DNA from: Saccharothrix obliqua
GTDB taxonomy: Bacteria; Actinomycetota; Actinomycetes; Mycobacteriales; Pseudonocardiaceae
Direction of reading: 5' to 3'
Length of the DNA: 64,000 bases
Assembly: GCF_019375475.1 (NCBI RefSeq)
Contig: NZ_JAHXGQ010000011.1
Coordinates: forward strand, 124,001 to 188,000
Position 1 is the stretch's first letter. Every line of letters starts with the position of its first letter. This document shows positions 1 to 8,327 of the stretch, in pieces. Position numbers and translations under genes: made by a program. A model generated the notes under the pieces. It was not told where the DNA came from and searched no databases. It saw only the letters and a program-made list of their open reading frames with translations.

Positions 1-342
1 ATCACCGACGCCGAGGGGCGCTACACGTTCACCACGATCCAGCCCGGCGCGTACCCGTGGCGCAACCACGACAACGCGTGGCGGCCGGCGCACATCCACT
101 TCTCGCTGTTCGGCACGGCGTTCACGCAGCGGCTGATCACCCAGATGTACTTCCCGGGCGACCCGTTGTTCTTCCAGGACCCGATCTACAACTCGGTGCG
201 CGACCCGAAGGCACGCGCGGCCATGGTCGCCCGGTTCGACATGGACCGCACGGTGCCGGAGTGGTCGTTGGGCTACGAGTGGGACATCGTGCTGCGGGGC
301 AAGAACCCCACGCCGCTGGAGGACGAGGACGACGATGACTGA
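1..342 (+). CDS. pcaH: Protocatechuate 3,4-dioxygenase beta subunit (5' truncated by window)
   Basis: Frame 1 is open from the first base to a TGA at 340-342, giving the last 113 residues. The PWRNHDNAWRPAHIHFS stretch carries the Tyr/His-rich iron-ligand region typical of intradiol ring-cleavage dioxygenases, followed by the QMYFPGDPLF segment of the beta subunit. With the alpha subunit it opens protocatechuate to 3-carboxy-cis,cis-muconate in the beta-ketoadipate pathway. The stop overlaps the next gene by 8 bases, as usual for pcaHG. The start and upstream control lie outside the window. Confidence 0.93.
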   Translation: MTDAEGRYTFTTIQPGAYPWRNHDNAWRPAHIHFSLFGTAFTQRLITQMYFPGDPLFFQDPIYNSVRDPKARAAMVARFDMDRTVPEWSLGYEWDIVLRGKNPTPLEDEDDDD

Positions 343-895
343 ACTCCAGACCACCCCGTCGCAGACCGTCGGGCCGTTCTTCGCCATCGGCCTGCCGTGG
401 GACGACGGCCCGTTCGTGGTGCCCGAAGGCACGCCCGGCGCGTTCCGCATCGAAGGCCGCGTGCTCGACGGCGAAGGCGTCCCGGTGCCGGACGCCGTCG
501 TGGAGACCTGGCAGGCCGATCCGGACGGCCGCTTCGACCACCCCGACGACCCGCGTGGCGCGGTGCGCTGGAAGGATTTCCGGGGCTTCGGCCGGTGTCC
601 CACCGACGAGGCGGGCCGCTACGGTGTCCTCACCGTGAAACCCGGCCCGCTGCCGGCCGCGGACGGGCTGGAAGCGCCCCACCTCAACGTCTCGGTGTTC
701 TGCCGGGGGATGCTGGTGCGGCTGGTCACCCGGATCTACTTCCCGGACGAGGAGGCCAACGCGGACGACCCGGTGCTGTGCGCCATCGACGACCCGGCCG
801 CGCGGAGCACGCTCATCGCCACGCGCAACCCGACCGGCTACACCTTCGACATCCACTTGCAAGGGGAGCATGAAACCGTCTTCTTCGACGTCTGA
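335..895 (+). CDS. pcaG: Protocatechuate 3,4-dioxygenase alpha subunit
   Basis: This 186-residue protein has the intradiol dioxygenase fold: TPSQTVGPFF at residues 6-15 is the family N-terminal signature, followed by the GRVLDGEGVPVPDAVVETWQAD beta-sandwich block and the NVSVFCRGMLVRLVTRIYF strand. It is the partner of PcaH in ring cleavage. It starts inside the 3' end of pcaH (8-base overlap), so translation is probably coupled. Length is slightly short of the usual 190-205 but complete. Confidence 0.93.
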   Translation: MTELQTTPSQTVGPFFAIGLPWDDGPFVVPEGTPGAFRIEGRVLDGEGVPVPDAVVETWQADPDGRFDHPDDPRGAVRWKDFRGFGRCPTDEAGRYGVLTVKPGPLPAADGLEAPHLNVSVFCRGMLVRLVTRIYFPDEEANADDPVLCAIDDPAARSTLIATRNPTGYTFDIHLQGEHETVFFDV

Positions 896-946
896 GCCGT
901 TCCGCCCGACCGCCCCGGTGCGGACGAGCCGGGGGAGGGGCGCGCG

Positions 947-1699
947 GTGAAGCTGCACTACGAGTTGAGCGGACCGGAGGACGCGCCGGTCGTCGTGCTC
1001 GGCAACTCGCTGGGCACCACGACCCGGCTGTGGGACCGGCAGGCCCCGGAGCTGGAGCAGCGGTTCCGGGTGCTGCGCTACGACCACCGCGGGCACGGCG
1101 GCAGCCCCGCGTCGCCCGGCCCGTACCGGATCGACGACCTGGCCGACGACGTGCTGGAGCTGCTGGACGGCCTCGGCTTCCAACGCGTGTCGTACTGCGG
1201 CGTGTCGATGGGCGCGATGGTCGGCATGTACCTGGCGGGGCACGCGCCGGAGCGCGTCGACCGGCTGGTGCTGTGCTGCACGGCGGCGACCTACACGGCC
1301 GCCGCGCCGTGGCTGGAGCGCGCGGCGGCCGTGCGTGCCGCGGGCACCGGCTCCATCGCCGCCGCCGTCGTGGACCGCTGGTTCACGCCCGCTCTGCGCG
1401 AGCGCTCGCCGGAGACGGTGACGCGGTTCGAGGAGATGCTGGCGAGCGTGGACGACGAGAGCTACGCGGGTTGTTGCGAGGCGTTGGCGGCACTGGACCT
1501 GCGGTCCGTGCTGCCCGCGATCGAAGCGCCGACCGCGGTGATCGCGGGCGCGCGTGACGAGGCGACGCCGCCGGAGTGCCTGCGCGCCATCGCGGACGCC
1601 GTGCCCGGCGCGCGGCTGCACGTGGTGGAGGCCGCGCACCTGGCGAACGTGGAGGCGGCGGACGAGGTGTCCGCAATCATGCGGGAGCATTTGGGATGA
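947..1699 (+). CDS. pcaD: 3-oxoadipate enol-lactonase
   Basis: An alpha/beta hydrolase of 250 residues. It shows the oxyanion-side NSLGTTTRLWD block near residue 20, a nucleophile elbow G-V-S-M-G near residue 86, and a C-terminal His in AAHLANVE. It hydrolyses 3-oxoadipate enol-lactone to 3-oxoadipate. Many actinomycetes fuse this domain to PcaC (pcaL), but here the two are separate genes whose ATG and TGA overlap (ATGA at 1696-1699). The GTG start follows a GGGGGAGGGG purine run, a plausible ribosome site. Confidence 0.88.
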   Translation: MKLHYELSGPEDAPVVVLGNSLGTTTRLWDRQAPELEQRFRVLRYDHRGHGGSPASPGPYRIDDLADDVLELLDGLGFQRVSYCGVSMGAMVGMYLAGHAPERVDRLVLCCTAATYTAAAPWLERAAAVRAAGTGSIAAAVVDRWFTPALRERSPETVTRFEEMLASVDDESYAGCCEALAALDLRSVLPAIEAPTAVIAGARDEATPPECLRAIADAVPGARLHVVEAAHLANVEAADEVSAIMREHLG

Positions 1700-2061
1700 G
1701 CAGGTACGACGACGGGATGCGGGTGCGGCGTGAAGTGCTCGGCGACGAGCACGTGGACCGCGCGGTGGCGCGGACCGACGCGTTCACCGCGGACTTCCAG
1801 GAGCTGATCACCGAGTACGCGTGGGGTTCGATCTGGACCCGGCCGGGCCTGGACCGGCGGACGCGGTCGTGCGTGACGCTGGCGATGCTCGCGACCCTCG
1901 GGCACGAAGCGGAGCTGGCGATGCACGTGCGTGCCGCGCTGCGCAACGGCCTGACCCGCGACGAGATCAAGGAGGTCTTGTTGCAGGTGGGCGTCTACGC
2001 GGGCGTGCCGGCGGCGAACCGGGCGTTCGCGGTCGCCCAGCCGATCCTCGCGGAGGACTGA
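1696..2061 (+). CDS. pcaC: 4-carboxymuconolactone decarboxylase
   Basis: A 121-residue AhpD-like, all-helical protein. GSIWTRPGLDRRTRSCVTLAM and GHEAELAMHVRAALRNGLT are the conserved substrate-pocket segments of carboxymuconolactone decarboxylases (Glu and His in GHEAELAMHV). It decarboxylates 4-carboxymuconolactone to 3-oxoadipate enol-lactone, the step before PcaD. The start was taken at the ATG overlapping the pcaD stop; a longer reading further upstream would add a low-complexity Arg/Gly tail read from pcaD coding sequence. It ends the operon and is convergent with the next gene, 5 bp away. Confidence 0.9.
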   Translation: MSRYDDGMRVRREVLGDEHVDRAVARTDAFTADFQELITEYAWGSIWTRPGLDRRTRSCVTLAMLATLGHEAELAMHVRAALRNGLTRDEIKEVLLQVGVYAGVPAANRAFAVAQPILAED

Positions 2062-2066
2062 CGCGC

Positions 2067-2792
2067 TCACCACGTGGGGCGCGCGCCGACACCGCCGTCC
2101 ACCACGAGGTCGTGACCGGTGATGAACGACGCCATCGGCGAGGCGAGGAACACGCACGCGTCGCCGATGTCGTCGGGCGTGCCGAGCCTGCCCAGCGGCG
2201 CGGCGTCGTGCCAGCGGCGCACGCCGTCCGGCCAGTCCCGCGCCAGGCCGGGCCGGTCGACCAGGCCGGGTGACACCGTGTTCACGCGGACGCCGTACCC
2301 GCCGTACTCCAGGGCCGCCGACCGCGCGTGCATGATCAGCGCCGCCTTGGCCGACGCGTAGTGCGCGTGGCCCGGCGCCGGGTGCGTGCCCTCGATGGAG
2401 GCGATGTGCGTGATGGACCCGCCGGTCCCGCGTAGCACCGACACGGCCGCCTGCGTGCAGTTGAACGCCATGGTCAGGTTGGTGTCCACGACCGCGCGCC
2501 ACTCGTCGGCGGTCATGCCCTCCAACGCCCGCACCGGCTGCACGCCCGCGCAGTTCACCACGGCGTCGAGCCGGCCGCGCCACGCCGCGGCCTCCTGGAC
2601 CAGCCGCCGGCACCCGTGCTCGTCGGCCAGGTCGGCACGCAGGGCGAGCACGTCGGCGAGGTCCACCTCGCCCCGGTGGTGGTGGGCGACCACGTGCGCC
2701 CCGGCGGCGGCGAACCGGCGGGCCACACCCGCGCCGATGCCGCCGCTCGCGCCGGTCACCAGGACGACCGCGCCGGCGAGGTCCGCGGTCAC
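2067..2792 (-). CDS. Short-chain dehydrogenase/reductase
   Basis: A 241-residue classical SDR. TGASGGIGAGVA near residue 12 is the nucleotide-binding TGxxxGxG motif, NCAG the structural Asn motif, and YASAK the catalytic Tyr/Lys pair. The substrate cannot be told from sequence. GTG start at 2792 was chosen because it overlaps the stop of the upstream MOSC gene (GTGA at 2789-2792); a longer frame exists but lacks family similarity. The pair forms a two-gene unit convergent with pcaC. Confidence 0.85.
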   Translation of the reverse strand: MTADLAGAVVLVTGASGGIGAGVARRFAAAGAHVVAHHHRGEVDLADVLALRADLADEHGCRRLVQEAAAWRGRLDAVVNCAGVQPVRALEGMTADEWRAVVDTNLTMAFNCTQAAVSVLRGTGGSITHIASIEGTHPAPGHAHYASAKAALIMHARSAALEYGGYGVRVNTVSPGLVDRPGLARDWPDGVRRWHDAAPLGRLGTPDDIGDACVFLASPMASFITGHDLVVDGGVGARPTW

Positions 2793-3328
2793 ACCGGCCG
2801 CAGCGGGCTGTGCGGGCCGGCGGGCAGTTCGACGTGGATCGCGTCGCCGGGCCGCACGTCGCCGCCCACGCGGACGACGGACATGATCCCGGCGCGACGC
2901 ACCACCTCGTCGTGGTCGTCGCGGTGCACGACGTGCCGCAGCAGGCCCTCCCGGAACGCCTCGATCTGCGCGCACGGGTTGCGCAGCCCGGTCACCTCCA
3001 CCACGGCGGTGTCGCCGATGCGCAGCAGTGCGCCGGTGGGCAGGCTGAGCAGGTCGATCCCGCGCGTGGTGACGTTCTCGCCCAGTTGACCGGCGTCGAC
3101 GGCGAAGCCGAGGTCGTTCAGCTCGTCGTGCAGCTCGGCGTGCATGAGGTGCACCTGGCGCAGGTTCGGTTGCGAAGGGTCACGCCTCACCCGGGAACGG
3201 TGCTTGACCGTCACTCCCGCGTGAACGTCCCCTTCCACGCCGAGCCCGACCACCAGCCGGATGCGATCCTGTACGGGTTTGGTGAACGTGTACTCCGCGC
3301 TACGACTGACGGCCGCGACTGTTCCCAT
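2789..3328 (-). CDS. MOSC-domain protein
   Basis: A 179-residue protein with the MOSC (molybdenum cofactor sulfurase C-terminal) pattern: VEGDVHAG near residue 35, HLMHAELHDEL, the GQLGENVTTRGIDLLSLPTGALLRIGD core and a conserved Cys in TGLRNPCAQIE. MOSC proteins bind Mo-cofactor or pyridoxal-type ligands and act as sulfur carriers or in detoxification of N-hydroxylated compounds; which applies here is unknown. ATG at 3328 was chosen over a longer open frame without similarity. Confidence 0.82.
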   Translation of the reverse strand: MGTVAAVSRSAEYTFTKPVQDRIRLVVGLGVEGDVHAGVTVKHRSRVRRDPSQPNLRQVHLMHAELHDELNDLGFAVDAGQLGENVTTRGIDLLSLPTGALLRIGDTAVVEVTGLRNPCAQIEAFREGLLRHVVHRDDHDEVVRRAGIMSVVRVGGDVRPGDAIHVELPAGPHSPLRPV

Positions 3329-3400
3329 GTACCCGACCCTAACCGGTAAGACTTCAGGGGGTCGCGGCGATAAACGCGGTGGAAGCACTGCGGAACAACG

Positions 3401-3643
3401 GTGAAGATCATGGACGAACTGTCCCATCGGGCGCGCGCGGTGTTGCGCGCCATCGCGGCCGGCCGCGCCGAAGTAACGCTCAGCCGGGAACCCGACCTCC
3501 GGGTGGACGGCCTCCTGTGCAGCGATCAGGCGGTCGCACGTCAACTCGCCCACGCCGGCTTGCTCCGACCGGCCCCGTCCGGTGGTCACGGGCAGTGGTC
3601 GCCGGCCGAGTTGACCCCGGCCGGGCGCGCCTTGCTCGCCTGA
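3401..3643 (+). CDS. Small hypothetical protein, winged-helix-like
   Basis: An 80-residue frame starting GTG, divergent from the MOSC gene. The middle part (GLLCSDQAVARQLAHAGLLRPA) and the ending (LTPAGRALLA) resemble the recognition helix and wing of small DNA-binding or restriction-endonuclease-associated winged helices, for example MarR-like LTxxGxxLL endings. No family could be assigned. Coding is supported by GC3 bias and by its position after a clear promoter-sized gap. Confidence 0.5.
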   Translation: MKIMDELSHRARAVLRAIAAGRAEVTLSREPDLRVDGLLCSDQAVARQLAHAGLLRPAPSGGHGQWSPAELTPAGRALLA

Positions 3644-3935
3644 TCGGTGCGCGGCGGCTGTCGCGCACCCGGTGAGTCCACATCGGACCTGGAGCGATCC
3701 TGTCCTTTATGGATGGTTTGTGCTGTTTCGGCATGGGGTGTGCGCCCGATCGGGTCCTCGTCCTACGCCACCCGGCGGTGTCGGCTGCGCCGTTCGAGTG
3801 GTTGTCGGGAGTCCGGGTCCGAAGTCGTGTGGCGACGGGGCCGCGGTGGAGCCCGTGCGACCTCCTTCCCCGTGTTCCCGGGCGGGGCTAGCCTGGGCCG
3901 CGGAGAGGTCCGGATCACTCCCACGTGTGCTGAAC

Positions 3936-3954
3936 TTAGGTTAGGGTAACCGAA
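3936..3954 (+). promoter_or_regulatory. Iron box (IdeR/DmdR-type operator)
   Basis: TTAGGTTAGGGTAACCGAA matches the actinobacterial IdeR/DmdR1 consensus TTAGGTTAGSCTAACCTAA at 17 of 19 positions and lies 39 bp before the N-hydroxylase start. Repression of that gene by the Fe(II)-loaded DtxR-family regulator is the expected outcome. The remaining part of the 3644-3992 gap shows no gene. Confidence 0.82.
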
Positions 3955-3992
3955 GTTCGATCACTCCCTGTTGTCGCACCGATGGGACAGTC

Positions 3993-5321
3993 ATGCCACA
4001 GCCACCTGTCTTCGACGTCCTCGGCGTCGGCTTCGGTCCGTCGAACCTGGCGCTGGCGATCGCCGTCACCGAGCACAACGCCACCGCGCGACCCGAAGAC
4101 GTGGTGACCGCCCACTTCCTGGAGCGGCAGGCGGCCTTCGGCTGGCACCGGGGAATGCTGATCGACGACGCCACGATGCAGGTCTCGTTCCTCAAAGACC
4201 TGGTGACGCTGCGCAACCCCGTCAGCTCCTTCAGCTTCCTCAACTACCTGCACGGCAAAGGTCGCCTGGTCGACTTCATCAACCACAAGAACCTGTTCCC
4301 GCTGCGCGTCGAGTTCCACGACTACTTCGAGTGGGCCGCCGACCGCGTGGACGACCTGGTGTCCTACCGCCATGACGTCGTGTCCGTGGCGCCCGTGGTC
4401 GTGGACGGCGCGGTGACCCACTTCGACGTCACGTCCACCACCGCGAGCGGTGAACGGGAGGTGCGGCGCGCCCGGAACCTGGTGCTGGCCACGGGTTTGC
4501 GCGCCTGCCTGCCCGAAGGCGTCACCCAGACCGACCGGGTGTGGCACAACCGCGACTTCCTGCACCGCGTGACCGCGCTGGAGAACCCGAAGCGCCTCGT
4601 CGTGGTCGGCGCGGGGCAGAGCGGCGCGGAGGTCGCGGCGTTCCTGCACGACCGGTTCCGCGACGCCGAGGTGTGCGCGGTGTTCGCCCGTTACGGCTAC
4701 AGCCCCGCCGACGACAGCTCCTTCGCCAACCGCATCTTCGACCCGAACGCCGTCGACGACTTCTACGGCGCCCCGGAAGAGGTCAAGCGCAAGCTCATGG
4801 AGTACCACGCGAACACCAACTACGCCGTGGTGGACAACGACCTCATCGCCGACCTGTACCGCCGTGTGTACCGGGAGAAGGTGCTCGGCGAGCAACGTCT
4901 CCGTCTGCTGAACATGTCCCGCGTGGCCAGGCAGGAGGAACACCCCGACGGCGTGCGCGTCACCGTCGAATCCCTCGCCGACGGCAGCCGTGAAACGCTC
5001 GACGCGGACGCCGTCGTCTACGCCACCGGCTACCGCGAAGCCGACCCCACCGCGTTGCTCGGCGACCTCGCGGGCCGCTGCGCGCGGGACGAGCGCGGCC
5101 GGTTGCGCGTCGACCGCGACTACCGGTTGGCCACCGGTGACGACGTCGTCGGCGGGATCTACCTCCAGGGCGGGACCGAGCACACGCACGGCATCTCGTC
5201 CTCGCTGCTGTCCAACACGTCCGTGCGCGTGGGTGAGATCCTCCGGTCCGTGCTCGACCACCGCGGCCCGAACGTGCCCTCCCAGGCCGCCTACGCCGTC
5301 ACCGCCGCACCGCTCGGCTGA
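3993..5321 (+). CDS. L-lysine/L-ornithine N-monooxygenase (siderophore hydroxylase)
   Basis: A 442-residue flavoprotein of the SidA/PvdA/IucD class. The N-terminal GVGFGPSNLALAIAV binds FAD, GAGQSGAEVA near residue 208 binds NADPH, and DDSSFANRIFDP plus the C-terminal ATGY motif are family hallmarks. It converts a basic side chain (ornithine or lysine) to the N-hydroxy form used for hydroxamate siderophores. No NRPS or NIS synthetase is nearby, so the rest of the pathway lies elsewhere. The iron box upstream supports the siderophore role. Confidence 0.88.
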   Translation: MPQPPVFDVLGVGFGPSNLALAIAVTEHNATARPEDVVTAHFLERQAAFGWHRGMLIDDATMQVSFLKDLVTLRNPVSSFSFLNYLHGKGRLVDFINHKNLFPLRVEFHDYFEWAADRVDDLVSYRHDVVSVAPVVVDGAVTHFDVTSTTASGEREVRRARNLVLATGLRACLPEGVTQTDRVWHNRDFLHRVTALENPKRLVVVGAGQSGAEVAAFLHDRFRDAEVCAVFARYGYSPADDSSFANRIFDPNAVDDFYGAPEEVKRKLMEYHANTNYAVVDNDLIADLYRRVYREKVLGEQRLRLLNMSRVARQEEHPDGVRVTVESLADGSRETLDADAVVYATGYREADPTALLGDLAGRCARDERGRLRVDRDYRLATGDDVVGGIYLQGGTEHTHGISSSLLSNTSVRVGEILRSVLDHRGPNVPSQAAYAVTAAPLG

Positions 5322-5336
5322 CCGTCCACATCGGAG

Positions 5337-6893
5337 CTACTGCGCGGGCGCGCACCGCTGCGGGTTCTCCAGCTCCGCGCACGGCCGGTTCCCCGAGGTG
5401 CGGATGATGTCCTTGCCCACTTCATTGGTGAGGTAACGCAGGAAACTCGCCGCCACCGAGTCGGCGGGCGGCTCGCCGTACGTGTACGCGTACTCGGTCT
5501 CCCAGAACGGGTAGGCGCCGCGGTCCGCGCCGTCCAGCGTCGCCGGGTGGCCGTCGATCCGCACCAGCCGCAGGTCCGCCCGCTCGGCCGCCGCCTTCGC
5601 CTCGCTGTAGCCGATCGCGCCACGCGTGTGCGCCACCGTGTTCAGCACTTCCTCCGTGGTGGCACGCTCGCACCGCACCGCACCCGGCCGACCACCCGGG
5701 TCCAGGGTGCGGCAGTCGTCGGAGTTCGTCGCGGGCTCCCGCTCACCGCCCAGCACCCGGCGCTGGAACGCGGTGCGCGTGCCCGAACCCGGCTCGCGGC
5801 TGATCACCACCACCGGCACGTCCGCGCCGCCCACCTCGTTCCAGTTCGCGATGCCGCCCTCGTACAGCCGCCGGATCTGGTCCGTCGACAGGTCCTGCAC
5901 ACCCGCGTCCGGGTGAATCACCAGGCTGAACAGGGAGAACGCGGTCGGCCTCGGCAGCAGGCCCGGGAACCCGTCCGGTTTCGGCCCGTCGGAGAACGCG
6001 ACCAGCGCTGAACCCCGCCCCTGCCGCCCCTGCTCGTCCAACCGCCGCAGACCCGCGCCGCTGCCGGCCGCCTCCACCTGGATCCGCGCCTCCGGGCACG
6101 TCTTCCGGTACATCGCCGCGGATTGCTCCACCACCCGCTGGAACGCCGTCGAACCCACCACGGTGAGGTCGCCCCGCGCGCAGTCCAGCGGCGCCGGGTC
6201 CTCGCGGTTGAGGGAGATGACCACCAGGGTCGCCAGCGCCAGCGAGAGCGTCGCGGCGAGCGCGGTGCTCTTCCACGACGGTCCGATGCGGTTGCGCGTC
6301 TGCCGCATCCGCCCGCCCTGGATACCGCCCACCACCAGGGGCGGCGGGAACCGGGGCGGTGCGCCCGCGCCCCGTTCCAGGGCGATCAGGAGCTTGTAGT
6401 GGTCGCGCCGGTTCAGCGGCACGGCGGGCAGCTCGATGACGCCGACGTGGTCCTCCCCGTTGCGGCGGTTGGCGATCCGCAGCCCGGCCTGCCGGGTGAC
6501 CATCGTGGTGATGTGCGGTTGGCTGATCTCCGTCACCACCAGGCCCACCACGCGTCGGCCCGGGAACTCCACGCGCAGCGCGGTCTCCCGGTCCTCCTCC
6601 TCGTCGCTCGGCATGCCCGCGTAGTCGCTGGGGGTGATGTTGCTCATCCCGGTGTTCTCGATGCGCAGCAGGGCGATGGAGGGGTCGTTCACCTGCCCGC
6701 CGTTGCCCCCGCGCGTGGTCAGCAGCGACACCTGCGCGTCATCGGGTGTCACCAACCCGCTGGTGGTGGTATCCATCTGCCACCGGTAGCCGAGGCTCTT
6801 CCGGCCGATGAACACGAACTCCCACAAGAACGCGAACAACGCCACCGCGAGCGCGACGCAACCGATGAGCACGTCCCACGGGAACTCTTCCAT
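5337..6893 (-). CDS. Membrane-anchored PstS-like substrate-binding protein
   Basis: A 518-residue protein of unusual layout. A first membrane helix (about 7-28) is followed by a 180-residue domain I do not recognise, a second membrane helix (about 209-228), and then a C-terminal periplasmic-binding-protein domain (238-518). This last domain has phosphate-binding features: VVGSTAF, the ISREPGSGTR block, AIGYSE and a late NEVGKDIIR helix. It may sense or bind phosphate or a similar anion at the cell surface rather than serve as a free transport protein; no pst permease adjoins it. It is convergent with the hydroxylase and divergent from the ABC ATPase. Function is inferred only from the fold. 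Confidence 0.72.
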   Translation of the reverse strand: MEEFPWDVLIGCVALAVALFAFLWEFVFIGRKSLGYRWQMDTTTSGLVTPDDAQVSLLTTRGGNGGQVNDPSIALLRIENTGMSNITPSDYAGMPSDEEEDRETALRVEFPGRRVVGLVVTEISQPHITTMVTRQAGLRIANRRNGEDHVGVIELPAVPLNRRDHYKLLIALERGAGAPPRFPPPLVVGGIQGGRMRQTRNRIGPSWKSTALAATLSLALATLVVISLNREDPAPLDCARGDLTVVGSTAFQRVVEQSAAMYRKTCPEARIQVEAAGSGAGLRRLDEQGRQGRGSALVAFSDGPKPDGFPGLLPRPTAFSLFSLVIHPDAGVQDLSTDQIRRLYEGGIANWNEVGGADVPVVVISREPGSGTRTAFQRRVLGGEREPATNSDDCRTLDPGGRPGAVRCERATTEEVLNTVAHTRGAIGYSEAKAAAERADLRLVRIDGHPATLDGADRGAYPFWETEYAYTYGEPPADSVAASFLRYLTNEVGKDIIRTSGNRPCAELENPQRCAPAQ

Positions 6894-7010
6894 GTCGCCC
6901 TCCGGGCCGGGGTCGGTGCGCCCGCAGCGTGTCAGGGTCGTGGGGTTGACCGAATCGAGTTCATGTGATGTTCACCGCTTCCCCGACTGCCGGTCGACCT
7001 CCGCAATTCC

Positions 7011-7029
7011 TTCGGTTAGCCTCACCTAA
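7011..7029 (+). promoter_or_regulatory. Iron box (IdeR/DmdR-type operator)
   Basis: TTCGGTTAGCCTCACCTAA matches the iron-box consensus at 17 of 19 positions, counting the degenerate S. It lies 20 bp before the GTG of the ABC ATPase and about 120 bp from the divergent PstS-like gene, so it could control one or both. Confidence 0.78.
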
Positions 7030-7049
7030 ACGTTGGAGAGGGGAACGCC

Positions 7050-7874
7050 GTGGTGACCTTGGTGCCCCTGGAAGGCACTCGTCTGCGCGCCAATGACCTG
7101 ACTCTGGCGTACGACGAGCGGCTTGTGGCCGACGGTCTCGACGTGGTGATCCCGGACGAGTCGTTCACGGTGATCGTCGGACCCAACGCGTGCGGCAAGT
7201 CCACCGTGCTGAAAGCGCTCGCACGGATGCTCAAGCCCCGCACGGGCACCGTGTACCTGGACGGTGCGGCCATCGCCTCTTATCGCTCCAAGGAGGTCGC
7301 ACGGCGGTTGGGGCTGCTGCCGCAGTCGTCCATCGCGCCCGGCGGCATCACCGTGGCCGAACTCGTCGCCCGTGGCCGGTACCCGCACCAGCGGCTGCTG
7401 CGGCAGTGGTCCGTGGAGGACGAGGAGGTCAGCGCCAACGCCATGCGGCTCACCGGCGTGCACGACCTCGGTGACCGTCTGGTGGACGAGTTGTCCGGTG
7501 GGCAGCGGCAGCGCGTGTGGCTCGCGATGGTGCTTGCGCAGCAGACGCCGATTCTGTTGCTCGACGAGCCCACCACGTTCCTGGACATCGCTCACCAGAT
7601 CGAGGTACTTGACCTGTGCGCGCAGCTGCACGAGGACGGTGGGCGCACGCTTGTGGCCGTGTTGCACGACCTGAACCAGGCGTGTCGGTACGCCACGCAC
7701 CTGATCGCCATGAAGCCCGGTGAGGGCGTGGTCGCCCAGGGGCGGCCCGCGGACATCGTGACGGCGGAGTTGGTGGAGGACGTGTTCGGGTTGCCGTGTC
7801 GCGTGATTCCCGACCCGGAGACCGAAACGCCGCTGATCGTGCCGTTGCGCAGGCAGCGCGCCGCCCTCGTCTGA
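7050..7874 (+). CDS. Iron-siderophore ABC transporter ATP-binding protein (FecE/FepC type)
   Basis: A 274-residue ABC ATPase with Walker A GPNACGKST (about residue 48), the LSGGQRQR signature, Walker B ILLLDEPTTFLDIAHQ, and switch His in VLHDLNQACRYA. The FLDIAHQ and LNQACRYATH segments are typical of the iron(III)-siderophore/vitamin B12 importer class. Permease and binding-protein genes are absent here, so it must pair with subunits encoded elsewhere. The iron box 20 bp upstream agrees with iron-repressed uptake. Confidence 0.88.
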   Translation: MVTLVPLEGTRLRANDLTLAYDERLVADGLDVVIPDESFTVIVGPNACGKSTVLKALARMLKPRTGTVYLDGAAIASYRSKEVARRLGLLPQSSIAPGGITVAELVARGRYPHQRLLRQWSVEDEEVSANAMRLTGVHDLGDRLVDELSGGQRQRVWLAMVLAQQTPILLLDEPTTFLDIAHQIEVLDLCAQLHEDGGRTLVAVLHDLNQACRYATHLIAMKPGEGVVAQGRPADIVTAELVEDVFGLPCRVIPDPETETPLIVPLRRQRAALV

Positions 7875-7967
7875 GCCGCCTGTTACCTTCTCGCGCCGCC
7901 ACTCGTCATAGGGACGACGACCGCCGAGGTCGTCGCACCAACACGGACGAGTGCAGGGGGAAGCCCG

Positions 7968-8327
7968 ATGCTGACCAACATCATGTACGTGACGGTCCAC
8001 GTCACCGACCAGGACCGCGCGCTGGAGTTCTACACCGAGGGGCTCGGGCTGGAGAAGCGGATCGACTTCGCGGGACCGGACGGGCGTTTCCTGACCGTCG
8101 GCGTTCCCTCCAGCCCGGTGCAGGTCATCCTGTGGTCGTCCGCGGCGGGGCGGCCGGGCCCGGTGGTCCTCGAGTCCGACGACCTTCGGGAGGACTTCGA
8201 GGTCATGCGCCGGCGTGGCGTCACCTTCGACGAGCCCGAACCCGTGGAGTACCCGTTCGGGGTCCGCATCGAGGCCGTGGACCCCGACGGCAACCGCATC
8301 TCGCTGCGTCAGCAGCGCAAGTCGTGA
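7968..8327 (+). CDS. VOC/glyoxalase-fold protein
   Basis: A 119-residue protein with one vicinal-oxygen-chelate repeat pair: VTVHVTDQDRALEFYTEGLGLEKR at the start, and FGVRIEAVDPDGNRISLRQ at the end with the Glu metal-ligand position. Such proteins are glyoxalase-like or resistance enzymes; the substrate is unknown. Its TGA overlaps the GTG of the following ECF sigma factor, so the two are probably translated together. Confidence 0.83.
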   Translation: MLTNIMYVTVHVTDQDRALEFYTEGLGLEKRIDFAGPDGRFLTVGVPSSPVQVILWSSAAGRPGPVVLESDDLREDFEVMRRRGVTFDEPEPVEYPFGVRIEAVDPDGNRISLRQQRKS

